64,000 nt of DNA from positions 89,227,501 through 89,291,500 of the forward strand of contig NC_088915.1 in the NCBI RefSeq assembly GCF_963576675.1, in the 5' to 3' direction. The notes under the pieces are model-generated. The model had not been told where the DNA came from and did no database searches. It saw nothing but the letters and a program-made list of their open reading frames with translations. Positions 44,493 through 56,740 of this stretch are shown piece by piece (position 1 is the stretch's first letter; every line of letters starts with the position of its first letter). Origin of the DNA: Euphorbia lathyris (Eukaryota > Streptophyta > Magnoliopsida > Malpighiales > Euphorbiaceae). The position numbers and the translations under genes were made by a program.

Positions 44493-44972
44493 TGTTGGCA
44501 AAAAATTTTAATTATGGAACTCAGCATCGACGTTCCCCATGATTGATTTATCTTTTATTCTTCTGAAGTCACTCCCCCGTAAGGGTTGCATCTATTGACT
44601 CAATTTGACTCTAAACCTTCTAAGATTTAATCGAGTGAAATTAAGACATGCCTTTATTGACTTAGTTCAGTTCTAGACCTTTCAAGATCTAATTCAAATA
44701 ACCCTAGGTCAGCTTTCAGAAGTTGGTCAATACTTGGAACATATAGTTATTACTCAGTGTTGCACATAGGTATTAGAGTTATGTGTGCTGAGTATATTTT
44801 ACTTGTATTTTCCTTACGTTCATAAGCTTTAATTTGTTCAATGGATAGCTAAGTATGACAGATCAGCATGTAAGCATAATAAGTAAGCATCGCATATAGA
44901 TAAGTCAGTTTGGATAGAAAGATGCTTCTATAGATAGTCAGCATAACAACTTAGAACATGCCAGATATAAAG
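44493..44972. other. copia 3' untranslated spacer
   Basis: Between the last accessory frame and the PPT. Contains 'ctcagcatcgacgttcccc' and 'gtcagcat' repeats. No open frame. Confidence 0.4.
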
Positions 44973-47303
44973 TTACAAGTCTAAGATAATTTCTAATCTA
45001 TCTTTTAATGTTGACTTGAACTTGGTGAGATTTGCCTTTGCTCTTGGCAGGTCTCTTGGATTACTTGGGTCAGCAGAAGTTGAACCATGCTTATGCTGAG
45101 TTCTGGCGGCAGGCTGAGTTATCTCCTCCATTCTCTGCTGAGTTCCAGCAGCGCGTTCTTTCTCCCCCGTTTTGCCAGCATCGGGATTGGGAGGAGGAGG
45201 ATAGAAAGTTCCATGTTGAAGAGCACGAGACAATTTGGATGAGTACATTTGGAGTTGACTCGTACTTTCCTGAAGACCGTTGAAGACTTCCATGCCATCG
45301 GACATAGTGGAAGCGGGGATCTTAATGTTGGCACTGAGCATACTTAAGAGATACTCTTGAGATTTCCCGATCTAAGTTATAGATTCCGTCATTTTGGCAT
45401 ATGATTGATGATACATCCTGAGTAGGGCAGTGTCATATTATTGACGTTGAACGTTGGTGTGCCGAACCTGCTTAAGGGTAGATTGAGTACACTGCAGAAT
45501 CTCGTTTGTCTTCACTAGGTTAGTGTCCATTTCCTGTTTATTCAGGTTGAGAAGGCGAATGGCTTCACCAATCTGTTCGATAGAACACTGGGAGGAGGCG
45601 GAGATAAGCTCACGAGCTCCGGTCAGCTGGGAGAAATGTTGATTAACCTCAGCAGATGTTGCATATATTGGATTCATAGCTGATAAGGCGTTGAGTTGAC
45701 CTTGGATGGCGTTCATATGATTCACCATCATCAGCTGGAGTTCGGCCAGCTTTATTATTGACTCTTGCTTAGGCTGTTGAGAAGCAAAAGAGGTCATGAC
45801 ACTCATTAAGTCTTTGAGACCTTTGATTTCAGTGAGAAGCTGAGTGACAGACGAGATTTGTGTTGGCTCAACATGAACAGACCCAGCAGCATCAACCTGA
45901 GTTTGATGAATGTCCTGAAGTAGAGCTTGAGCTGAGTCGATAATCTTTCTTCCAGACTCAGAAGCATTTAAGTATGCATAGGATTCATCAATGTGTGGTT
46001 CAGAGGCCGAAATATGAGTTACACCAGATGGAGGAGGTGTTTGGTGTTGTCCAGAAACAGAGGTGCCAGCGTGGTCAGTGGCTGGATTTTTATTCAGGTC
46101 AGCAGTAGGAGCTGACTGGTTATCATTCTGCGTTGAAGGATTAGGAAGAGGTGGATCTGCAGAATTTTTGACCTGCTCAGTATTAGCCTGAAGTTGAGGA
46201 GATTTTGGAGGTTGAGGCAATTCAGAGCTGACTTGAGCATGGGTTTCCTTTGCCAACTCATTGACTTGAGCGACAGGGACTTCGAGCACTTGCTCAGCAG
46301 AGATAGGACCTTGAGGAGCTTTGGGATCGGCTTGTTCCTCAGCTTGAGAAACAGAGGCTTGTTTTTCCTTTAGTTGGTCCGGAGTGGGCTCAGGGACAGT
46401 TGAGAAGAATTGAAACTGGAGTTTGGTAAGGTCGGTGATTGGATCTCTTAGTGGTGACTCATCCATGAGGTCGATGAATCTGGGTTTCAGAGCCTTACGT
46501 TTGAGCCGCTTGCCTGAGCTGTCCTTATTTGTTTGAGAGGAGGGATCAGCAGCAATGGAGTCAAAGGACTCAGAGGCAGAGTTAGGACCAAGGTCGGCAT
46601 CAAGGCCTTTAACAACCTTGTCCTGCAGTGGTTGCTCAACTTGGTTCTCAGTTTGCTCAGCAGCAACATTCACACTTGGCTCAGCAGATCCTGTCTTGTC
46701 AGCTTGAGGCTGACCTCCAATATTACCCAGTTCTTCCTCCTGGTCAGTAGGAGTCTTTTCAAGGTCAATTTCTTGACTCCGCACAAAGTGTGATTCAGGA
46801 GTGACCATGAAGTCAAGTGGGTTAGGTTTGATCGGTGTCAACCCAGAGGTTTTCTTCCTCTTCAAAGGCATTTCAGGGGTTTCCTCACTTTCTTCCTCAG
46901 GCTCAACTTGCCTTTTCTGTTTCTCTGCTGACCTAGGTTCCCCTTGAGCTTGCTCAGCAGCATCTTTCTTTGCACTAGAGATTATTCTCAACTTCCTCGG
47001 AGCTGTGTTGACATCCTTAGTGGATTGGTCAGCTTTCTGCTTCTTGTCCTGTCTAGTTCGGTTAGCGGGTTCCTTCTCAACCATTACCTTCTTCCCTTTC
47101 TTGGTTGGCACATCCTGTGCTTCTTCAACCATATTATCCCCTTCTTCATTTTCTTCTACCCCTTTTCCTTTCTTGGCCTTAATGGGTTGGTTATAGGCTA
47201 AGCCGAATAGCAGTGCCGTTGTGATTTCTGTACCCCAAATCTCAATTTCTTCGACCATGTTCACTTGATAGTCCTGAAGAATTTTTGTGATGAGAGAGCC
47301 CAT
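44973..47303 (-). pseudogene. Accessory post-pol ORF of the copia element (C-terminal part)
   Basis: One reading frame of 777 codons from 47303 to 44973, interrupted by TAA at 45440-45438 and TAG at 45374-45372. N-terminal IEIWGTEITTALLFGLAYNQ, then a long low-complexity region rich in Glu, Gln, Lys, Pro and Ser (KKGKGVEENEEG, PLKRKKTSG), then a predicted coiled-coil C-terminal part (LLTEIKGLKDLMSVMTSF; LQLMMVNHMNAIQGQLNAL; ELISASSQCSIEQIGEAIRL). It continues the protein that begins at 51213, the two being separated by the solo LTR. It lies where Sirevirus env-like genes lie, but I see no signal peptide or clear membrane span. Function unknown. Confidence 0.65.
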
Positions 47304-47337
47304 CTTGAGTTTCCTAGTACTCCGTTGGAATGCGCCT

Positions 47338-50300
47338 GTAGATACCCATTTTTGTCCGGGACATTTTTATGTTTTAACTGATAATATTTGAAATTTTGAC
47401 AAGTTCATAAATTATATCATAAATACAACATTGCGCTCTCACGTACGATTTACCCGAGAAATGAGGCATTTGTATACCAATTGGTTATATCTAAATATAA
47501 TTACCAGGTCACATTCAAGATATAATTCTTTGGAACAAATGTGTCTCAAATCTTGCTATAAAATATATATGAGATTTAATGTGTTGTTTTCTAAATATAA
47601 TTTTGAATTGGTTATATTTCAAATTGTTAGTTAAACTCAATTTTTGTTTATTAGTTAATTTAACTCTTTCATTTTATAATGTTTAAGAAATAGATATGGT
47701 TTTAGATATGATTTTTGTCAAGAGATTGTCTATTAAAAATAATTTTTACATAAAATCATATTTAGAACATAGTTTATGTTTGGAACCATTTAATGATGAA
47801 TGGATTTATATTCAAAAAATTAAATTATAAAAATAATAAAACAAAAATAAAAATAGGATGCTTTTATTAAGAAATGAAATTTGCATTTTACAAAAAACTA
47901 ATCTATTACATCTCTTTGTTTTGTAGGCAAACATAAAATTAAACCTCTCAATATTCCTAACCCAACTCCTAATCAAGCTTCAACTCAACAAATAATCCAA
48001 GGCAAGAATTCAAAATTCAGATTTTCAACTCTCCATACAAATACAAAAGTGTGCAGTATTATGGGTTCTCCATTCAAAGAAAGACATACCCATTTTCAAG
48101 ACAAGAAAGACAAAAATAAGAGGAGCCCTTCTCAAGACTAAAGAGACAAACCATGCAAGAATCTCAATTCCAAGACAGATAAAACAAAACTCATTAGGAA
48201 GAAACCATGCTGAAATCAAGCTATAAATAGAATTGTTTTTGCTTATTTGAGGAGGGGGGATTTTTTAGAGAGTTTGATAGCCAATTTGGAAAAAGAGATT
48301 TTTAGGCCAAATGTTTAGAGAGAGCATATTTTGAAGTACTTTTTAGACAGAAATCTCTTCAATTAGAAGGCTTTTTGCCTAATCAGAGAGAGAGAGAGTC
48401 ATTGTAATTGTTATTTTTATATATCAAATACAAACAAATTCTTATGCATTTGTCCCCTAAAGCTTTGAGCTAAGGGTTTTTATTTCCAATTTACAAAAAC
48501 TGTGATTAAAAGCACTCTGTGTTGCTTTTGAAATGATCTGATTTTGTAAATTTTAAATAAACATCTATTAGTTTTCAGCTATGTTATTTACTTAATGCAC
48601 TTTAAATCTATACTACTAACCATTTACTAATCTTACTAACTCTATATATTAGATAAAAACTCTTATACTTTTATTTGTATATAAACTATCTATATCTATA
48701 TCTATTCTTCACTTGACTATTTATTATATGTTGTCATCTTACTATGTATATATATTATTCATATTTTACTATACTACTAACATTATATTGCATCTTAAAT
48801 ATTTGTTACCACCCTTTTATTATTTCTGCTAAGCTTTCCTAATCTTATTATAAATCATGCAGATTTACATTTTCTGTAAATGTTGATTAAAAGCTTAAAA
48901 CTAGTTTATTTGTGGAAAAATTATTATTACAATTATCCTTAGAATAGATCTAACCCATTTTTTATCTAAATCTCACCCGTACCATCACTCGGCCTCCCAC
49001 GATTTACATAGAATAAGCTTTCCACTATATTTCGTTTTGCTGTTACAAGTTTCAGAAAATAAAAATCATTATCAGATAATTAGAAAACCAAAAGAAAACA
49101 AAAATAATTAAATCAATCTAACATAGCATTCGGTCTCCCCTTTGTGTTCTTCAAAGGAGCCTTACCACTGCAGCCACCGGATCCGATAATGAAGGAAGGA
49201 AAGCGATTCTGGAGAATAAATCTCTGCGAGCCTCAGATCTGGTAACAGGGAGAAATTGTTAGGACATTAGAAAGCAAAATACATCCTCTTACTCAACAAC
49301 CATCACAGATCACAAAAATGGACTAATATGTAATATCAGGATAAAAAAAACGACACTGAACTCACTCGAGTTCATCGGAGAAGACGGAAACAAGACAGAA
49401 CAGAGCAGAAGGTTAGTAAACGGAGCAGAATGGAGGTTGCGAACGGCGGCCGTCGACGGTGACAGGAGGCCCGATCATGACTGCGTTTCTGAAGGAGAAG
49501 AAGATCAGGAGAGGATGAGTGCGGCTGCACATGGATATGTGCAAACAAGCCCTAACATCCAAATTAAAAACTCTAATAATATGGACCCTGGGTACTTATC
49601 AATTTAAATGGGCTCGACTCCACTTCGCTTCATATGATGTGTACTGGTATATATATCAACTTTCTTCCATTTTAGTTTTAATTTTACTAACTTTTAATTT
49701 AGTTTTATTTAATCTACATTATATATTGTTGTAAATTAAGGTTAGATTAATTCATCTTTAATTTAAGTTTTAACAATAACTATTTTTTATTTAATAAATA
49801 TAACAGTTTGCAATCAATCGGGTTTTAACCGCTGTATAGTGGTTATGATGCCACCGCATTATATCGGTCACTGAATAGTGATCTAAATAAATAAAAGATA
49901 AATAATTAATTAATTATATACTATTAATATCTTTAAAAATATGTTAATATTTTAAACTATAATTAATCAATAAAATAAAAATAATCTACGGGTTTCTTTA
50001 CCAATTTTGATCGTTGGATAACGATCTTATTACGGTCGTATGACCATAACCTTACGAGTATCGTCAAAGGCTTGAATTGATACGATTAACAACATTTCAA
50101 AGCAATCATAGACACAAGCACATAGAGCAAACATTTAGAACTACAACAGTACCGATTTATCGGGCGGGGTAGGGTGAGATTACGTCTCTTCCCTACACGT
50201 AACCGGAAACCGAGCTTAGAATCACCGCAGACCATTACCTTATCCGAGCTTACCCGAATGGGTCGATTCGGAATCAAATCGGTGTCCAATCAGACCGTCC

Positions 50301-50362
50301 AACTGATTGGTGGCGACTCAAAACCCCATAGGATTTGTCTCCCTAAAGGGACTGTCCATCAC
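47338..50362 (-). mobile_element. Solo LTR of a Tat/Ogre-like gypsy element
   Basis: 3025 bp inserted in the accessory ORF. On the minus strand it starts TGATGGACAGTCCCTTTAGG and ends GGGTATCTACA (TG...CA). The 5' part carries 'gttttgagtcgccacc' and 'aatctcaccctaccccgccc', wording common in long LTRs of plant Tat/Ogre elements. No internal PBS, gag or pol is present, so it is a recombination product. The bases beside it (GCGCC, CCATT) do not form an obvious TSD. Contains (GA)n near 48386 and many AT-rich tracts. Confidence 0.6.
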
Positions 50363-50364
50363 CA

Positions 50365-51213
50365 TTAATAAACCAGTAGAGCGAGAGCTACATCGAAAAT
50401 ATATAACAGTTCGCGATCCGTGGGCACGGGCGCGACAGCGCCGATTAGAAAGACGGGCATGTTGAGCGGTTGATAGGTCAGCATGTGCCAGATGAAGCAC
50501 TGCTCAAAATTTGAGGCCGATGAGGAGGAGTTGACCTTGGGGAATATGAAATTAGTCAGGATGTAATGAGCCATTTTCTGAGGCTGACCCATGCAAGTGC
50601 TGGCTATTTCCCCTTTGTGATTCTTTGGTTTGCAGAACTCAACAGGGTAGTCAACTTTCGAGTAATCATTTGTGGTCCTGAGTTCTGAACCTTTGGTCTT
50701 TAGTTTTAGCAGAGTTGCGAGATAGGATGGAGTGATAGTGATGTCTTTCCCTTTGACCTTTGTCACTAAGTGGTCAACATTATACTCGTCAACCCTAAGA
50801 TTTGCGTAAAATTCTCTTACCAACTACGGGTAAGTGATACCGGGGAGAGAGAATAGCTCGGTCCAGCCATTCTTGGATATGCACTCGCAAAAGGGTTTTT
50901 CAGCCGTTACAAAGCTTGGGGAGAACCAACGGCAACGGAGTACCTCACAATTCTTTACGCTGTTGTATACAGGAATGAATACCTTCTCCTTAGGTTGCTT
51001 GTTCTTCTTCTTTTTCTGTTTCTTGGACGGAGTTTCTTGGTCAGCTTGAGGGTTTTTGCTAGGAGTGGTAGCCTTAGATTGGTCATGCTGACCATGTCCT
51101 TGAGACTCAGTTGAAGTCTCTTCATAGTCCTGCTGAGCAGGGGAAGGAGGATTTTCATCGGAGCGATTTTCGTTGTAATCGGCACCGGAGATGTTCTGAG
51201 AATCGTCAGACAT
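50365..51213 (-). pseudogene. Accessory post-pol ORF of the copia element (N-terminal part)
   Basis: Starts MSDDSQNISGADYNENRSDE, acidic and Gln/Pro-rich, then a Lys-rich stretch (KKQKKKKNKQPKEK), then a globular part (FIPVYNSVKNCEVLRCRWF; LVREFYANLRVDEYNVDHLV; KGKDITITPSYLATLLKL) resembling the 'putative plant transposon protein' domain (PF20167-like). An in-frame TAG at 50826-50824 splits it. The frame is cut at 50363 by the solo LTR and resumes near 47330. Placement downstream of RNase H is as in Sireviruses. Confidence 0.65.
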
Positions 51214-51732
51214 GATTTTTGAGAGATTTTGAGAAGATTTGGGATTAAAGAGAGAGAGAGAGAGAGATTGAATGCCAAAGATTTCAGATGTAAAGAAGGA
51301 TTAGTGGGAATTCATCCACTATTTATAGAGGTGCCGAGTTGATCTGATAGGTCGGAATGGCGGTTTGACATCGAGATGATCAATCGACAGTTATCCCTGG
51401 CATTTATGACACATTCGGTGCATGTGTTTTCTAATTATTGTGCTTACGTCATCCTAGGTGGCTATTTAATGCGCGTGCTAGCATTTATTGTATAACTGGT
51501 TTTACTCAGTGTCTAGAATACTAAGCGTTTTTGACTTTCTGAATGCACAGTTTTACGAAGTAGGAATGTTCGAATGCTTAGTAACTCAGCTTATAATAAC
51601 CACCCAATATGTATGTCCACTCAGCATGAGGTGATTTTATGTAATTCATGTTAGCTCAGCATGCAATAGTTATTAATTAAGCACAAATCACTCAGGATGA
51701 TAATCACTCAACATTCAATTAGACATGGAATT

Positions 51733-54700
51733 TTATTGAAGAGGATTAGACATACTGATAAATTCCCTTAGTATGTTAAATTGCTCACGAGCGAGAGGCT
51801 TCGTAAAGATATCTGCAAGTTGTTCATCTATTGGTACGTAGGTCAGCTTGATCTCACCTTTGAGTACATGGTCTCTAATGAAGTGATGTCGAATGCTGAC
51901 ATGCTTCATCCTGCTGTGTTGGATTGGATTTTTGGATAAGTCAATGGCACTCTTGTTGTCGCATTTAACTTCGATTGTTTTAGTTTGTACTCCATAATCC
52001 TCTAACTGTTGCTTAATCCATAGGACCTGGGCCACACAGCTTCCAGCAGCAATGTACTCAGCTTCAGTTGTTGACAAGGCCACTGACGATTGCTTCTTGT
52101 TGAACCAAGATACTAGACAGCTTCCAAGGAATTGACATCCTCCTGAAGTACTCTTACGCTCTAGCTTATCACGTCCATAGTCAGCGTCAGTGTATCCAAT
52201 GAGTGTAAAGTCATTTGTATTTGGATACCATAAACATGCATTAACTGAGCTCTGCAAATATCTAAAAATTGTTTTTACAGCTATAAGGTGAGATTCCCTG
52301 GGGTCAGCTTGATATCTTGCACAATAACATACTGAGTACTGAATGTCAGGCCTACTAGCAGTAAGATAAAGTAGAGAGCCAATCATACCTCGATATAACT
52401 TGTTGTCTACTAACTTACCTTTCTCGTTAGTGTAGAGGACAGTGTCAGTACCCATTGGGGTAGATATGGGCTTACATTCTTCCATATCGAATTTCTTTAA
52501 CATTTCTTTGGCATACTTAGACTGACTAATGAAGATGTCGTTCTTCCCTTGCTTAATTTGTAGTCCAAGAAAGAAGTTGAGTTCGCCCATCATTGACATT
52601 TCGAACTCAGTTTGCATTTGTTTACTAATTTTTTTGCACATAGATTCATTAGTAGCACCAAAGATAATATCATCTACGTAAATTTGTGCCAGCAGGGTGT
52701 CTTTACCCTTTTTCTTAATGAATAAGGTTGTGTCAGCTTTACCTCTGATATAGTTCCTGGTTAGTAGGAAACTGGTCAACCTTTCGTACCAAGCACATGG
52801 TGCTTGTTTCAGGCCGTACAGGGCCTTCTTGAGTTTATAGACGTGGTTTGGAAATTTTGGATCTTCAAACCCTGGAGGCTGACTAACATATACCTCTTCG
52901 TTTATAAATCCATTAAGAAATGCACTCTTAACATCCATTTGATATAGTTTGAAGTTCATGAAACTAGCATATGCACATAGTATTCGTATAGCCTCTAACC
53001 TAGCAACGGGAGCAAATGTTTCACCGTAGTCAATGCCTTCTTGCTGACTATAGCCTTGAACTACAAGTCGGGCTTTATTTCTGACTACATTACCTTGCTC
53101 GTCTAGTTTATTTCTAAAGACCCACTTAGTTCCTATGGTCTTTTGATTTCTAGGTTTTGGTACTAAATCTCATACCTCATTTCTTTTGAATTGATCAAGC
53201 TCTTCTTGCATAGCATTGATCCAGAATTCGTCGTGCTCAGCTTCGGAGAAATTCTTTGGTTCATGGACTGAGACGAACGCAACATTGTTAAGATACCTCC
53301 TGAGTTGATTTCTTGTCATCAGGTTGTTCTCAGCAGCATCAAGAATAGACTTCTCCGAGTGTCCTCTTGGAATTTTGATTTCTTTGGGTAATGTTGAGTT
53401 ATCAGGAGCAGGTGTTTCAACAATCTCTGCAGTTTTAGGTTGGTCAATAAAGGTAAGTTCAGGTTCATTTTTACCTTTGGTCAGCCCGTGTGGTAATGAC
53501 ACAGCGACTCCATTTTGGTCAGCGGAAGCTGAGCCGGGGTCATCTTCGGCAGACTGACTTGATTTACCTACAGGGTCAGTTTCATCGAACTCGATATGGA
53601 CAGACTCTTCTACGACTTGAGTTCATTTATTGAACACCCTATATGCTTTACTGTTAGTTGAGTACCCTAGAAAGATCGCTTCGTCAGCTTTTGAATCAAA
53701 TTTGGCAAGGTTGTCTTTCGTATTGAGTATAAAGCATTTACAACCAAAAGCACGAAAGTATCCAATGTTGGGCTTTCGTCCTTTCCAAAGTTCATAGGGG
53801 GTTTTCTTAAGAATAGGTCTAACTAAAGCCCTATTGAGTATATAGCATGTTGTGTTGACAGCTTCACCCCAGAAATACTTTGGAAGCCTATTCTCACTCA
53901 GCATTGTCCTAGCTATTTCAACTAATGTTCTGTTCTTCCTCTCAACTACCCCATTTTGTTGAGGAGTTCAAGGAGCAGAAAAGTTGTGGTCAATGCCGCT
54001 GACTTCACAGAATTCATCAAACTGTTGGTTTTTGAATTCTCCGCCATTATCACTACGGATGTGAGCTAATTTTAAATCTTTGTCATTTTCAAGTTTTCTG
54101 ATCAGTGTGGAGAACATCTCAAAAGCTTCATCCTTGCTACTCAGCAAGATGACCCAAGTGTATCGAGAGAAATCGTCTACAATGACTAAGGAAAATTTCT
54201 TACCGCCCAAGCTGAGTGGTTGGACAGGTCCGAAAAGATCCAAGTGTAGTAATTCCAATGGACGCTTGGTTGAGACAATATTTTTACTTTGCAAAGACTT
54301 TTTGGTTTGTTTACCTTGCTGACAAGCATTGCATAATTGATCTTTCTCAAATCTAAGTTTGGGCAAACCCTCAACTAATTGCTTTCTTGTTAATTTGGCA
54401 AGGAGGTCCATGCTTACATGACCAAGTCTCCTATGCCATAGCCTGAAATTATCTTCCTTTGATACTAAGCATATGTTTTTCGAAAAATTCTTTTCTAAAC
54501 TCAACATGTAAACATTGTCAACACGAGAGGCAGTTAAAATCAAATCGTTTATTTTTCTCTCGAGTATCCGACACTCAGTGGCATCAAATACAACCTTTCT
54601 ACCGCTGTCACACAGCTGAGCTATGCTCAATAGGTTATATTTGAGACCCCTGAATAAGGAGACTGACTCAATAGTAGGGTTTCCTCCGATAGTACCTGAA

Positions 54701-56676
54701 CCAACTATCTTACCCTTTTTGTTGTCTTCGAAGCTTACACTTCCACCTCGTTTATGCTCAAGTGTGATGAATTGAGTTTCATCACCCGTCATATGCCTCG
54801 AGCATGCGCTGTCAATATACCAAAGCTTTGACTTCTCCGCGCACCTCAGGCTCACCTGCATTTTAAACTATTCATCTTTAGGTACCCAATTCTTTTTGGG
54901 TCCTCGTTGGTTAGCATGAACAGGTGGTGCATCATATTTTATTTTGTGACGGCATACATTTATGGTGTGGCCAGCTTTACCACGGAAGTCACAATAAGCT
55001 AGCATTTGAGGGTGATTTTGTTTTTGGGCAGCACGATTGTGCTGAGCATGCCAGCATACCTTAGTGGTATGGGCTTTCTTTCCGCAGAAGTCGCATTGGA
55101 CATTTCGCCGAGTATACCAACACACATCTATTGTGTGTCCTCTTTTTCCACAACAGTCACACTGACTGTTCTGCTGAGTGTACCATCCATGCTGACCAGT
55201 ACCATGATACTCAGCATTAGGATGGAACCTTTTCTTAGTCGATGTACTCAGCTGGTTCTGTATAGTTGTGATGTCCTTTCTCAGCTTCTTAGAGTCTGAT
55301 TGGACTTCAGAGATAAATCTATGCATTATTTTTAAATTTTCATCTTGCCTAGTGTTGTCCTGAAGGAGATGTCGGATGTCACTCAGTCTGACCTCCTCAA
55401 TCTCATCACATCGCCTGCTGAGTGCCTTTATTTTCTTGTTACACTTTTTGGTCAGTGTATACAGATCACTCAGGGCGTTAACCATTTTATTTCTAAGCAA
55501 GAGAAGAGATGTTACCTCATTGGAGTGTTCCTCTTGGTCAGACTCATCTGAGAGGTCGGCTTGCTCAGATTATCATTGGTCAGCAGCTTCATCAGCCATA
55601 AAACATATGTTTGCTGACTCCATGGCATCAGCTTCTGATGAGGTTGACTCATCACTATCACTCCATGTTGCCACCATTGCTTTTCTGCTGCCTTTCTTTT
55701 CTTTCTTCAAGGTGGGACAACTTGATTTGATATGCCCAGTTTGATGACATTCAAAGCATGTGACAGGCTTCGAGCTGTCCTTTTTATATCTGCTATCGCT
55801 GGGCTCAGCTTTGTATTTATTGCTTCTACTGAATGACCTTTTGCTGTTCTTGTCGTTCTTTTTGAACAGCTTCTTCATCTTTCTTGTGAACATGGCCATC
55901 TCCTTATCATCTGATGAGTCAGCTTCTGTTGAGTCAGCTTTCATGACAAGAGATTTTTGCTTCTTGTCCTCTGACTTTTCCTTAGCTTCAAAGTTCTTCA
56001 TTGATATTTCGTGGGTCAGCAGAGATCCGATCAGCTCATCGTATTTGTATGTGGTCAAGTCCTGAGCTTCTTCCACAGCTGTCTTCTTAGCTTGCCAGCT
56101 CTTGGGTAGACTTCTCAAGATTTTCTTCACTTGCTCTTCTTCTGTGAAGTTCTTGCCGAGTCTTTTCAGCTCATTTATGATGTTAGTGAATCTAGCGTTC
56201 ATTTCGGAGATGTCTTCATTGTCATTCATCTCGAACAGCTCGTAAAGTCTCATATGTTGGTTCACCTTTGATTCCTTGACCTTGATGGTGCCTTCATAGG
56301 TCACTTACAGCTTCTTCCATATTTCCTGTGCTGACTCACAACCTGAAATTTTATTGTACTCTGCAACATCTAACGCACGGTGAAGCATATTGATAGCCGA
56401 AGCATTATTTTGTAGTTTTCTAAGATCATCCTCTGACCACTCAGTTTCACTCTTAACAACTTTCTCATTGTCTACCGTTTTGTAAGGCACATATGGACCT
56501 TGAACTATTACAAGCCACGCACTCATGTTTGTAGCTTGAATAAAGTTTTTCATCATGTTCTTCCAAAATGTATAATTTGATCCGAAGAACAAGGGAGGCC
56601 GACTAATAGATAATCCCCCAGGGAGTATTTGTGTTGTTTGATTTCCATGAAGGAAACGAGTGTTGTTCTCAGACAT
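51733..56676 (-). pseudogene. copia gag-pol polyprotein gene, one frame with in-frame stops
   Basis: A single frame of 1648 codons with no indel from 56676 to 51733. Gag (PLFFGSNYTFWKNMMKNFIQ; knuckle CFECHQTGHIKSSC), then a coiled stretch and three more knuckle-like repeats (CDCCGKRGHTIDVC, CDFCGKKAHTTKVC, CDFRGKAGHTINVC; the last has lost a Cys), protease (YIDSACSRHMTG), GAG-pre-integrase (LWHRRLGHVSMDLL), integrase (HLDLFGPVQP, IRSDNGGEF, QQNGVVERKNRT), RT ([33 protein letters not shown]) and RNase H ([21 protein letters not shown]). Stops: TAA 56307-56305, TGA-TAA near 55573, TAG 54870-54868, and TGA at 53970-53968, 53625-53623 and 53172-53170. Each can be one C-to-T or G-to-A change. Motifs match SIRE-type copia. 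Confidence 0.9.
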
Positions 56677-56728
56677 TTATAAGGATCAGCTCAAGATAGT
56701 TTTATCTTTGAGTAGTGAGCTACTAAGC

Positions 56729-56740
56729 TCTGATACCACT
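56729..56740 (-). other. copia primer-binding site
   Basis: Minus strand reads TGGTATCAGAGC directly after the 5' LTR, complementary to the 3' end of initiator tRNA-Met. Confidence 0.88.

Noticed and set aside
45032..45283. Plus-strand 83-codon frame in the copia 3' region
   Set aside because: Opposite to the accessory minus-strand frame, with no initiation context or family.
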